64,000 nt of DNA from the NCBI GenBank assembly GCA_003254925.1, contig QANZ01020749.1, positions 191,307-255,306 on the forward strand, given 5' to 3'. The translations under genes were made by a program, and so were the position numbers. Position 1 is the stretch's first letter. Each line of letters opens with the position of its first letter. The notes under the pieces are model-generated. The model was not told the origin of the DNA and did not search any database. It was given only the letters and a program-made list of their open reading frames with translations. The stretch is from Chamaecrista fasciculata. Lineage: Eukaryota; Streptophyta; Magnoliopsida; Fabales; Fabaceae. Shown in pieces: positions 36,701 through 49,500 of the stretch.

Positions 36701-39700
36701 TAATTTGAATTTTTTTTTTAGTTTTAGTACTTGCAAAGGAGAAACTCCACAAAATATATTGTTGGGATTAATTCTGGATACTGTGCTAACTGGATTACTG
36801 GCCCTTCATCTGAAAGAAACACCAGTACAATGCACACTATAATTTCTAACCTTTCTCTTTGGAGCAATCAGAAGGTAATGCTTCACAAATTACTAAGTGT
36901 TTTTTCTAAAGCATATAAAGAACCTAGATCATCAGCTGTTAAGATTAAGAACAAAATATACAAAGTTTACTCAATGAGAAAGCAATATTGTAGCTGCTAT
37001 TTTTATTGCAAACCACACAGCTTAAAACCTTGATTAAAAGATGATCAGTAAATTAAGCTCCACAGACTGCATCCATTGGTCATAAGAAAAGATTAAAATA
37101 GTCAGATACAATACACTTGATAGTCTTGAATGATATTTAAATGCAATATAGGGATGGTCCAACATTGCACAACATTATTAATATCTTTCACGTGTATCTT
37201 ATATTATATGGCTCCACCCCTTTCTGGTCGTCCACATTTTAAAACTATAGTACAAAATCAATAATAAGAGGAAAATTATTATTTGATCCATTCTTTTTTA
37301 CTGAGTTAACGATTTAGTCCCTCATTTTTTTTAGTGAACTCTCATTTATTTTACATATATATTTGCGTGCCCGTTAGAGCACGCAAAGCCCCTAGTGTAT
37401 ATATATACACGTTATATATATTTCAATACATATACATAATCAAATTCTTTAGTTACAAATGACGAGCAACACCTCCCCAATTTGTTATTTAAAATGGCCA
37501 ATGTCGTGATGCAGCAAAACAACATGTAGAAAAAGACAAAAATAACAGTAAGATATGAAGCGATACAAATGAAGAAATAGTTTAATGACTGTCATGTTTT
37601 GCTCTTCTTTTTTAATACATAAGGGTTTTTTTTGGACTGAAATACATAAGGGTTAAAACACCATACATAAAGCAATTCTACAAAGCACATTGGGGATAAC
37701 AATGATGGCACTCAGAATGTTCAGCGTGTCATACATAAATCTTTCAGCAAAAAGTAGTCAATCATATGGAATGTCCAGAGTCAAAAATCAACTTATTGAT
37801 GCCAATGGACATTATTAAGAAGATATGCCTATTTTTTTATAGGCCATTAGGTTTACAAGGTAAAGACAATAGAATACAGAAAGGGAAAAAGTAAAGGTTT
37901 GATCTAATTCATCGACTCAATTTATGGAACGATATAGTGAAAAGAGACTTTAAAAGTATTGAAAATTTAAACCACAAAAAAAATAGAAAACAAGGTAGTT
38001 AAACTTTCATCTGCTTGCTTATGGAGGGATAGGGAAGTAGAATGAAACTGATTTCAGCGATTAGTTTTCCAGTTTCAATCCCAAGCTAAGGTTTGTTAGG
38101 ACCGCATTTTTTTTTCCACATCTCACTAAGATGCACCAACGCTCATGCATTTTTTTCATTCTACGGACTATTGTGGGCACAATATGGATAGTGTATTACA
38201 GTCTCTATCACCAAACTCAAAGAGAAATTCATAATCGGACTCAAATTCCAATATGTAACAAAATCAATACACATCCTCAAATAAACCTTAAACCCAAATC
38301 CAAACTATGGAAAACTTTAAAATGAGTAATTTTCTTTTTTATCAAAAAAAGACTTATTTTAAACTAGCACATTTCAGTTCCAGACTAAAGTTTTTAAAAG
38401 GAAAAAATGCAAATACCTCTCTTCAACTATGACCTAATTGCAAACAGCCCCCTTATTACATTTTGTCAAAAATATATAATAAACAAATAAAAAATAAATA
38501 TATAAGTACTATTCAGATTTGGGTACAAGTTGTGTATCACTCTACTTAAACTGGGACCCAAATTTGACTTGGTAGCAAAATCATTTTTCATACCTAGATC
38601 CAAGTCCAATGGGTATATGATAAGAGTACCCAATAAACATTTTATTCATCCCAATTACATTCCTCTCTGTTTGATTTATGTACCTTCTCTCTCTTGTAAA
38701 GGCACAGACTAAGAGAGGGAGTGTAAGCTTACCTTCGGATGATACTCTGAAACAATCATCATAGGTATATTTTGGGTGACAGCTCCAACAAACTGGACAA
38801 CATTAGGATGTCGTACCTTTTCCAATAATGTGAGCTCATGTTTGAAAGCATTTCTACGTAAATTTAGAAAATTGCCAAAGTTAGTGTCACTTTCATGTAA
38901 TTAATTGTCTGAACAAATGGAAGTTAGTGCCATTGTCATGTAATTAACTATCTAAACAAATGGAAGTTAGTGCCATTGTCATGCGATTAATTGTCTAAAC
39001 AAATGGAAGTATAGATCAACACTTGTTGAAAATTCAAAGTGAAATGTACAGAGTGACATGCAGTCAGCCAGCAACTGAGATAAGCAGGAGAAGCATCAAT
39101 ATTTTGGCGGGAGGGCAAGGAAGCACATAATACAGACACACTCACAAACAAATGATGGCTGAGTTGCATACATACATGCTATCAGGGTCCGAATAACTGT
39201 CCTTGTCAAGGATCTTTACAGAAACCTTCGTGCCATTCCATTTAGCTACTTGATATGTTCCCTGTGGAGAGTAAAATCAAACACGTGTAAGATCACATAA
39301 ACGAGTAATTTTAACAGGTGTCACTATTTATCCAAATGATGCCAAGGGAATATAGACCCAGTGAACTAGATGTCCGCACTCTGCTATAACAAGCATCTGT
39401 CTGAAAGTTTAATAGTTCTGACATTACAAGTAGGGCGACTTTTGCTCTCCACTCCATATGAGCAAAAAGTTATTAATAAATTTTATCTAGCAACTACACA
39501 GTAGGTACTAAGCACCTATTGACATCAATCACCTAAAAAGAACTGAAGCAACAAAAAACTAACTGGAAATACAAAGACAGAAAATTTGAGTGTCAAAGAG
39601 AATTCAGTTCAAAGCAAACAGATCACTGCAACCCAAAATTTAATGCATGGTAAACAGTTCATGCCTTGTCAAACATTAATAAAACGATATGAATGACACT

Positions 39701-40638
39701 GCCAATTATGATACTTGACTAGTTTGAGAGCAGACTCCCCCAGAAAATTTGTCAGTTGCAACTCTATCTGCAAAATCCTGACTACAACGAAACAGATAAC
39801 CAACGGACCAGGAAAATAACTATCAATCTACCAAGGGGAAAAGGGGGCCCCAAAAGAAAACACGAACTATACCTTTGAAATACCATCACTCTTCCGGACC
39901 TGGAGTTCTAAGGGATTAAGTTCATATTCTGGTACTTCACGAGGATTTGCAACAGACATCGGAGTCTTCCTGGTTTTCTAAAAGGGTATCAAAGAATAAC
40001 TAATAAGCGTCTAATTGCAATATATATATAGTTGTATGTATATAAAGAATTTTATGATACCGGCACTTTGGCACCACGGGTCTTCAATATATTGTAAACT
40101 TCTGTATTTCCATAGTATTTGGCATCAGCAGCAGGCTGTTCATGCAGTAACAAGCTCTTTGAAATGAAAATAGAAAACAATAAAGAAGCGGAGCGAAAAC
40201 GAAAAGGAAAAGTACCGTGCTGCCCCAACGATCACGAGCATCAATATTAGCCTTGCGGCTGAGTAAGAGCTTTGCAACCTCCACATGTCCTTCACAAGCG
40301 GTGATATGCAACGCGGTGCGGCCATCCAAATCAATGCTATTGACATCAATGCCTTCATTTAGCAAATCCTCCACTCCTTTCACGTCCCCTCTGCAGGCCA
40401 TAAACAGCAACTGCATAGTGGAATCGAGGTTCTCTGGCACCGTGAGGTCACTGTCATGACTCGGACTGCGGCGAATTGGATCGAGTGACGACTGGCGACC
40501 GAAACTGAACCTGAGATTGTTACGTCTGGGATCCAGGGATGACTGCCGCGTGAACTGCCGGCTCAGATTCCTGCGAAGAGAGCCGGTAGAGTATTGGCGC
40601 GATATGCCTTGATTCAATTGTGCGGCGATGTTTTCCAT
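33720..40638 (-). CDS. ILK: Ankyrin-repeat integrin-linked-kinase-like protein kinase
   Basis: Exons (minus strand): 40216-40638, 40061-40135, 39873-39977, 39176-39261, 38733-38853, 36142-36221, 35642-35704, 35409-35530, 34447-34532, 33966-34090, 33720-33873. The total is 1440 nt, 479 residues, with continuous phase. The start MENIAAQLNQGISRQ matches my memory of plant ILK1-type proteins. A basic/serine N-terminus with RQSSLDP repeats is followed by ankyrin repeats (about 70-165, GRTALHITACEGHVEVAKLL). The kinase domain (about 200-460) has lysine 217 in VSVKIL, HCD instead of HRD (312-314), GFG instead of DFG (332-334) and MAPEVY. These are the atypical residues of Raf-like C1 ILKs. Plant ILKs have been linked to immune, ion and stress signalling at membranes. 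Intron 6 is GC-AG (AG|GCAAGT). The last codons WYISFTE could instead be read through a further splice after KLPW. Confidence 0.94.
35864..36130. mobile_element. Possible solo LTR in kinase intron
   Basis: TG...CA bounded (TGTAAGATCCACATG to AAATTCAACA), with late-LTR-like CATTGTAATGTAATC and TCTATTCAATC repeats. No matching 5-bp flanks were found. It would end only about 11 bp from the splice donor of exon 36142-36221. Tentative. Confidence 0.35.
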
Positions 40639-41077
40639 GGATTCCAAGGGATCGAATCTCAAGCGCACAAAGGTGCGAACTGATAAGGGAGGGATGGATT
40701 ACATGTATGTATCCGGGATCGAGGGCGTGCCCGGTGAAGGAGAGACGAAGACACAATTAGAATATTAGATCTCCTTCAAACCGGAGGACTGGTGATATCG
40801 TAAAGACCAGATATAGACTATTCTGTTTGGGGGGACAGATAATGAGGGAATGATTTTTTTTTTCTTTTCTTTTTTTTTTTTTTTGTCAAAAGATTTTGAT
40901 TCCACACACGCTTCCCCAATAAACCGCTCTTTCTGTGTACTGTCTAACAATACATTCTACGACTCGACGTTTGAAACGCGGCAATCCTAATTTCTGGTCC
41001 CTCCGCCTGCCTGCTTTTACGTTCTTTGCCATTTGAATATATTTCATTTTTTGATAAAAAAAAAAAGAATATATGTA
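40639..41077 (-). promoter_or_regulatory. Upstream region of the kinase gene
   Basis: Leader and probable promoter of the minus-strand kinase gene, up to the first hairpin MITE. It contains poly-T and poly-A tracts. No clear TATA box could be assigned. Confidence 0.35.
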
Positions 41078-41086
41078 TTTCCTTTT

Positions 41087-41197
41087 GGTTAAAGGATCAT
41101 TTTGGTCCTAAATGTATGCTCTAATTTTCATTTTAGTTCATTATGGACCAAAATGAACATTAGAACATACATTTAGGACCAAAATGACCCTTTAACC
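41087..41197. mobile_element. Tiny 111-bp Mutator-type hairpin MITE (element I)
   Basis: Begins GGTTAAAGGATCATTTTGG and ends with the near-exact inverse. The exact 9-bp duplication TTTCCTTTT lies on both sides (41078-41086 and 41198-41206). The whole element is essentially two inverted arms with a short loop. Confidence 0.85.
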
Positions 41198-41229
41198 TTT
41201 CCTTTTTTATTGGTGGTATGTTTAAACTT

Positions 41230-41749
41230 GGTCAAAGGATCATTTTAGTCCTAATGTTCATTTTGGTCCATTATGTATCAAAATGTTCAAATTGGTCCTA
41301 AATGTTAGCAAAATGATTCATTTTGGTCATAAATATTGATAAAATGTTTCATTTGGGTCCCAAACAATTGAATTTTGTCATATTTTTCTTGTTTCTCATT
41401 TCAAGTTCAAAGGACTTATTAAGATGAGCTCGTAGTTCTGAATTCGTCGCATTTGAATTTGAAATGAGAGAGATATGATTAACTTTGTTTGTTTGACCAT
41501 GAGACGAGCGATCTACTTTTAAGACTGATTTGACCTCGTTTGTCGATGGTCCCAACTGGATAGAGAAAGTACTCTTCAAGAACAATACATTATTTTAAAT
41601 TCTCCAAGTTTGAACTTGAAACAAGCCATATTCAATAGTTTTGGACCAAAATGAAATATTTTGCAAACATTTAGGACCAATTTGAACATTTTGAAACACA
41701 ATTGACCAAAATGAACATTAACACATATATTTAAGATGACCCTTCAACC
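41230..41749. mobile_element. Mutator-type foldback (element J)
   Basis: The ends GGTCAAAGGATCATTTTAG and, inverted, GGTTGAAGGGTCATCTTAA are flanked by the exact 10-bp GTTTAAACTT (41220-41229 and 41750-41759). The arms hold TTTTGGTCC-type motifs. It lies 32 bp from element I and shares its end motif. Confidence 0.78.
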
Positions 41750-41759
41750 GTTTAAACTT

Positions 41760-43084
41760 TAAATTGATTTTATATTTTTATTCTTTTAAATATTTAAATT
41801 GGTCATTTATATTTTTTGTATAGTACTTTATTGTATTTTTAAATTACTGAATGTAATCATATTTATCTCATTTTAAATTTAAATGCGACAGTTCAAAATT
41901 ATAGATTATTTTTAGCAAGTATTTCTGTATTCAATTGAAACCATTAGGAGGTGTTTGATACACTGATTGAAAGTAAGTTGCTCATTTCGCAGTCAAATAA
42001 GTAAAATTGGTCATATCTTTTTCATTTCAAGTTCAAACACGATGAATACTAAATTATGAATTACTCTTGATAAATCATTTTTCTATTCAGTTGAGATTGT
42101 CAAAAGATGAGATCAAATTGGACCCGAAATTATATTTGAGACCAATTGTTCATATTTTTAACATTTTGGTAACTTTGTAAGAGACATTACACAATTAGAA
42201 ACCTTATGTTATCTGATTCCACATAAAGTAATTATAGAGGGGATTATGACATGCGCTAGAGCATTGGCTCTTATTACTCTTTGCAGACCCATGGTGATGA
42301 CAGATGGGTTGGCAGTGTGGAGATTCAAGTTGTAAAATTGTTGTCTTAGATATGCTAGGACATCACTCTTGACTCTTGAGTGAGGGATGGAAAAGGCGCT
42401 TGGAGGGGCAAAGGTCTCTAATATTTCTCTTGCAATGGTATTGCCAAAACCTTGGGAGACATTTAGCAATATCCCTAGGATTGCATAGCTTAGAATAATT
42501 TAACATAGTTTATGTGTTAAGTCATATAAATCATGAGGGCAAACTTTATGAGAGCTCTTGTTTATTATACAATATACAAGTATATTGTACAGGCTTGTGA
42601 AGTTGGCTCCCTCACACGAGCAATCACCTTGGACACACAAATGATGTGGACTAAGATGAGACTTGGAAGTAGATAGTGAGCATTGGGTGTTGAAACACCA
42701 CTGAGAATTAAGCAAGCCACCCTAGTAAGTGATTTAGGATGAGTCTTAGGATCACATTATGAATACCTGTTATTCATAATGCTTATAGCCAAGCGTGAGT
42801 ACTCCACTTTGTCAAAGTATCCTAGTGATCTCAAGTAATATTACGAGTGAGTATGAACTAACTAGGGCTTATCTAGTGCACATGATTGAGAATCATGATT
42901 GACAAACGCTCAAATGTATCATAGCTGCATTTCATACCACATGTGCTCCAAGCACTACAAATTAAAGGGAAGCATGTGAATAGATTCTTGTTTTAATGTT
43001 GTGTGAGTTCCTAAAAGAATACGATAATCCTTTCATGAGTACCCTTATAAACTTTGGCTCTGTCATGAATATTGGGGAATGGTA
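41760..43084. other. Intergenic, no identifiable gene
   Basis: A minus-strand frame at 42209-42469 has no domain I recognise, and the next 600 bp reads like decayed retrotransposon sequence without a clear domain. No RNA gene was seen. Confidence 0.35.
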
Positions 43085-43093
43085 TAAAATACA

Positions 43094-43577
43094 GGGTAAA
43101 TTTCATTTTAGTATCATGTTCTATGGACCGATTTCACTTTGATACCCTGTTCTTTGTAATCGTTACCACTTTGGAACCCAAATTTATTTTTGCTGTTCAA
43201 TTTTGACGGCGAAAATCGCATGTAACCATCACGTGCACAGTAAAAACACCCAAATTTTCATTTTCCTCTCATTTGTCACGATTTAGAAACTAAAAACACT
43301 CAAAAATCGTGAAAAACACTTATATTCGAAGTGACGATTTTGGAGTGTTTTATCATTTGAATAGTGAAAAATGAGAGGAAAATGAACATTTAGATGTTTT
43401 TTACTGTGCACGTGATGGTCACGTGCAACTTCGCCGCCAAAACTTAACAGAAAAATAAATTTGAGTACCAAACTGTTAACAATGTAAAGAACATGGTACC
43501 AAAGTGCCACTTTTGAAAGATTAGGGTACCAAAGTGAAAGCGGTCCATAGAATAGGGTACCAAAGTGTAATTTACCC
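43094..43577. mobile_element. Mutator-type hairpin MITE (element C)
   Basis: Starts GGGTAAATTTCATTTTAG and ends, inverted, GGGTAAATTACACTTTGG. The flanks TAAAATACA (43085-43093) and TAAAATATA (43578-43586) match at 8 of 9 bases. The arms pair along the element and carry CACTTTGGTACC-type motifs, as in elements A and B. It is non-coding. Confidence 0.8.
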
Positions 43578-43586
43578 TAAAATATA

Positions 43587-46502
43587 ATTATAGGATACGG
43601 TAAGTCCGACTGGCATCATAAGGACATTGTCGTAAAAAGATATTTCACAACCTTTCGAAATTAGGAAATGACACTCCCAAGATTAATCGAAATCATCTTA
43701 TTCTATAAACAAGGACTCAGAACAACAAAAGATAAAATTTAGCCAGTTATTTCCATAAGCTCATCGCATTCCGATCAAAATAGTCAATATATAAAACTAG
43801 ACATTATGGAGCTACTACAGACAATTTAATCACACATTAAATTGCTTTAATACTCGTAAACATATTTTAAAAACTCATAAATCACCATTATTTTATCATC
43901 TATAACCTTCAAGAATTTAATCACCATAAAATGACAATTTTAAAACAAATAATAATGATGAAAAGTATTATCGGCTCTTCCTTGATCTAAGAAATGTGAG
44001 ACTTTAATTTATTTGACACACACATACACACATTTTTAAAAAATCTTTCATATGTGTCAAATAAATCTTCATTTCTTTCACTGATTTTTACACACATATA
44101 TAGCCATTGTATCTAGTATATATCATTATCGATTTGAATTAGACCTAGAACAGTGATACTTAATACACAAAGATGGTAGTGAAGTTTACTTCTATGAATC
44201 AACAATTTTTTATGTGTAATAGAGATATTAAGGATGAGATTATACCCTCACATTGCTGCTATTAAGAGACAAAATTGATGAGGACATAAGAGACAAGGTA
44301 TTTAAACGCTTAGAGAGAGCGTCAATGAGGACATTAGAGACAAGGTTGATGTTGAAAAAAGAGCAGGCCATGGTGAAATTGAAACAGAGCTTTGTTTAGT
44401 GTTAAATGGGTGAGACAACATAAATTAAAGCAGACATGGCAATGGCAGGGTTGCAACGGAGGTTCAACCCTGGGGTGTGATCATTTGAAAGAAGTTGACA
44501 TGTAATTTTTTTGCCTGGTAAAAAACTTAAAATGCCACTTAGATATATAACAGAGTTTCAATAGTACTACTACTAATGGCTAATGATTTTTTTTTATAAA
44601 ATTTTATAAATTATGAGAACTGAGTCACAAAGAATAAAAATATAGGGACTGAGTTACGAACTCAATCAAACTATAAGGACCAAAATATTAGTTTAACCTA
44701 AAGAATATAGTGTTTTATTTTCAAAATGTGCTTCTGCAATTGACTGATTTTAATGTTTTAGTTAGAATAAGTATTATCTATTATTGATAATTATTTTGGG
44801 ACCATTATATAAACATGTAATCAAAAGTTGAATAACTAAGATAGAAAATTGTTGTAAATGCACAAGTAAAGGTGCCTTATATTAAGAGTCCTTAAACCAT
44901 GAATTAAAAACTTGTCCAAATACATATGTGCTTATGCACCCATACTTATGCTCCAAAAAGAACTAAATGTAGAATACCTTTTGTTACCGGCAAAATCAAC
45001 AATTTTGACAAAATGAACATGTTCTTTCCCCTTTATCAGCTTTGACATCTCTTGCTTCAAGAACGTAGACATCATGCTAGAATTTGAGGCTTTCAAACGA
45101 GTTTATCCAACATTATTAACAACCACCTTCTTCCTCCCTTTCTTCTTTTCCTTCAATTCTTTATACATTCAGGGTAGCCATTCATATTGAAACATGTTTC
45201 TTTAATGTGTTGAGTAGTGTGATAATGGTCACAAAACTTATCTCACTTATCATACTTTGCATCTATTTTCTTAAATGGCTTTGTGGTAGTTTTCTTGTCT
45301 CGTACGAACACTGTAATACAAACAGTCTATAACATCAGCACTTATGTTGCACGATCCCATTTGAATTCGTGGGTAATGCCTTAATGTTGGTTAGAGATAG
45401 TTGAGTCGTGACGAGAACTCATCCTGAGAGAATGGCCTATTAGGTGGGAGGACCTCACAACTTCAATATCCCTTCACTTTTTATATCTATGTGAAGTGGG
45501 GGACTGGGACATATCAGCCTCCCTTAACTTCTTCCACAATCTTCCTGTGAATTGGGTTTCAGTTCCTCTAGTCAAGGTTCAAGCGGACTATATTGCTTTA
45601 CTGAACAATGTGACGATAAGTAGATCTAGCTACTAGCTAGGTTAATTAGTGTGACCTAGATTTCAATCAGCTTGGAGTGCTGTCAAGCTTCTCTTGCATT
45701 TTCGACCTTTACCTTTTGTGTTTGGAAGGGGCTCATGGTGTTCGTTATTGTTTTGGTTTGCAACCCTTTAGTCTATCTTCTATCACGTTCTTATGGCCTT
45801 GCCTGGCCATCATTCTTTTTTCCCTAGATTAAAAATTTAATTCTCATTTCAATTATTTATTGAGCGAATAGTTTATTTAATACAAGAAACTATTTTGAGT
45901 TTTGACTAGATGCAAATATTTAATAAACTAAATTGGAAGGGATCTTAAGAATATAATTGTTTTCACAAATTAAATCACTAATTTATTTAAAATTAGAAAA
46001 TAGCAAGAAAAATCATTCTCTCTTCATTAGTAATATAAAATTAAATAAGAAGCTCCATTAAAAAGTAATACAATTGGATAAATGGACGTGAGTTTGAAAT
46101 CCTATAGCTAATTTATGTGGCTCATCAAATATTTTTCTCCTCGCATAAATTTTTTTTTTCATGGACTTCTCTATATGCGGTAAAAACACAAAAGAGAAAC
46201 AAAAGATTATGACAATCTAACCTATCCTATGATGGATAATTGATGGCCTGGTGATCATTAAACGAAAAATTGATCAGTATTTACATAAGGAACAATGACC
46301 TATTTTCACATAATTGAAGCAGATAATACTGCCTTGGATGGATGCATGTTCAATAACATGTTTGAGTATGAATATTCCTTTAAGAAATTTTATCATTTAC
46401 ATTGCTCATCTTTCATTCAAGGATTTTTGAAATTATACTAGTCTTCAACTCAAACGAAAATGCCAGATAATTGCTACAAATGACAGAACATTGTCTATCC
46501 AT
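43587..46502. other. Intergenic with retrotransposon debris
   Basis: AT-rich sequence. It contains a decayed copia gag piece (44985-45330) and a one-sided GGACCAAAATATTAG hairpin end near 44700. No intact gene was seen. The part next to 46503 is probably 3' UTR of the phosphatase gene. Confidence 0.4.
44985..45330 (-). pseudogene. Decayed copia gag fragment
   Basis: Minus-strand frames, interrupted by stops, read KFCDHYHTTQHIKETCFN followed by MNGYPE. This is a degraded CCHC zinc knuckle and the NGYP motif of copia gag, and it is followed by a DFAGN-like tail. The flanking pol was not found. Confidence 0.6.
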
Positions 46503-49500
46503 TCAACCTCCTTGGTTTCTTCTCGCACTGTTGGATTTTGAATCATTTCGAATTGTCTTAGTCGAAAAACAATGACGCACATGTACTTTTTGACTGTATG
46601 TTTGCCTTGAGAAACTACCTTGGACATGAACAACCAAAATCACTTCCTTATCTCGGGTGTCTTCACTCCACCAGTTCTGTGGTATACCATCTATAGATTC
46701 TTCCATGGAATGACATTCTTCATGACGTACTGATACCTCCACATGCTGCTCCGGTTTAATTATGCCAGCTGCTGGCGTGACCTAATTTGTTTTTTATAAA
46801 ATACAACATGATAATATTTTCAATAAGTAAATCAATTGAAACGAAGGATATCGACAATTCTAATAAGTTTGCATATATATGAATCCTAATACCATTCTAT
46901 AAATAATATAAAAATAATTTATATCTTTATAATAATTAAATGATGATTTGTTTTGTGCTTCCTCTACATAAAAAAATAAATTACTACCTTATCTTGTGTA
47001 AATCATTTGTTGAACAATATTAATAGTGTTACGAATACATAGAAGAAATAAATTTGACAGAACATGGCATGTGTTTTCAAACTCCATGCACACGGTTGGA
47101 AAAATATGCTCTCAAGAGATTAATTATTTCTAATTCTATTAATAAATAAATTTTCATCAACAATCAATGCATGGGAAATTTACAATGGCAAGACTAGGAT
47201 TGTCATTTATATTCAGGTGAGAAAAAATGATGGACTAGCACATAATATGAATTACCACTAATATAACAACAATTTTACATACCAAACAAATCCAATCAAT
47301 CATGCAGAACAATTGACTTTTTTTATATATAAAAAACCTAGAGATCATAATTTTTTTATAGACTTGGTATATTTCAAGGCGCTAACACTCTTTGCATCAT
47401 GTTGCAGAAAACTGATGGAGGCTTTGAATTGTGTTAATAATATATTTTGAGATGGTATGATATTTTGGTCGACCTAGGTTAATTAAGAATAAAATGAGAT
47501 AGGTGGCCAAATTCCATAAGCATTGGGACAATATTGATTATATATTCCATGTACAATTTCAAAACCCAACATCTATATGATAAGGTAAAAGGTACAATAC
47601 CTCAAGCCATCTAGGAAAGCCAAAACCACCTCTTGGGCCATAATGATTCGGTGCTTCTTTACCATTTTCAACCATATATTGTCCTTCACAAGTGATTGCA
47701 TATATAGCCTTATCCTTCATACTTCTATTGGTTAAACGAAACAACGATGTGTTTTGGTTTTGAAGAACTATACAGTCTGGGCTAATGGTAGTCTCTGGAA
47801 CACAACATAATTCTTCTAGCATAGATATGATTTTTTCAGTTGACATAATTTCCCCAAATTCCTTTCTCCTTATTGATCTATCAACATGAGCAATTTTCAA
47901 ATTGAATTTACATCGGACAGGTTTGTGATCACTATCGATGACATCCATGCATGCATCATACCTGGTAATTGCTTATATGATGAGAAGCCCGAGGAAAAAT
48001 AGACAAAAAAAAAGAAAAGATGACCAATATAACTAACATACTGTAAAATTGATGACACAACGGGGCAGTCTAAATTGCACTCAGAAGTAGGAGCAGACCG
48101 AGTATCACGATATATTACTCTGTCACACCAGGCAGGAATTCGCTTTTTCTCTCCAGAATCATATCCTGAAAGAAATAAAAAATTACATTTTACTTTGACA
48201 AATTTTGTCCCACAAAACAAGAAGAACCTTGTCTCCTCTTATAGATCTATAATTAAACAATTTAATGATAATTTTTTTTGTCTTTTAGAAGTTCAAATTG
48301 CAACACTATGTTAGGTGTGCAATTAAATGAAGATAGCTACTAGTCGAAAGAGTCGTTGATATTTACATTATTTTTCAAGTATATGCCGCATAATCATTTT
48401 CCATGTTCGATGGTTAATAGAAGTTAATTGCTAGTAGATAGTACTGAAACTACAATTTAAACCAAATTTATCTTTAACATGGTGAAGAACTAATTGAATA
48501 TATCATCAAATTGTAGGAGCCAAAAGTATTTGAAAGATATAGTGTAAATTATATTGGAGTAGCTATGTAATATTCAAAAAAGTTAGTTAGTTTACACTTG
48601 CCACTCTTGATCTACAGAAATTTCTCTCCTTTTTCTCTAATTCACATGGTGTATTAGAGCGGTAGAGGAAAGGTGGACCTGTAAACGCGAGATTGTTTTT
48701 TGAAGTGAAGGGAAGGACGTTGTGTAACTATAAAGTAGTGAGTTCTAGGTAGTCTTCATCATAAGGTTTGTATGCACAATGCTTTGGAGCTATGAAGAGG
48801 ACTGGTGATGGAGCATGGATATCATTTTGTTAAATTTCGATAAGTTTGGACCGAATCCCATTGCTATTGACAGGAGCCAACTATCTTGCACGGAGTGTTG
48901 CAATACTCTGTTTGAGTTAGTAGGGTAAGAGAAACCATATTTAAGTACTGTGATGTGCCTGCTTGTGGAAATATAGAAAATGATGAAAGGCAAGGTTGTT
49001 GACCATCTAGAAGATTTTGTAGCTACTCTTCATTCTACTTTTAATTCTCAGTAGTATTGAGTTATTGACACAAGGGTGTTTGGTAACATGTGCTCTAATA
49101 AACTATTGATGCATGATTTATGGTGTATCTCAGCTCACCTATTTCAGTTCATCTACCTAATGGTTCATTACTCATGGTTAGACAAGTGGGAAAAGTTAGC
49201 CTTGTTGAGAATATGAATATGCCAATCCTCATTTATTAAGTTAGTTGGTCAGTATTTAGTTCTTATATTAATTAGGTTGTTGAGTAATTGAATATTGAAT
49301 GTATTAGGTGGTTGAGTAGTTCAATATTAAATGTTCTAGGAGTTTTCCTCGTGTATTTATATGTGTACACACTTCATGGTAGATTGTATCAATCAAGAAT
49401 TATTCAATGAAATATATTTTCAACATGGTATAAGAGCATTTTGAGCCTGGACAAAATTTTCTTCCATTTGTTCTAAAATTTTTGAGCTACTGTGAGAAGT

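Noticed and set aside
42209..42469. 86-codon minus-strand frame
   Set aside because: No domain recognised, no splice partners, and in a decayed region.
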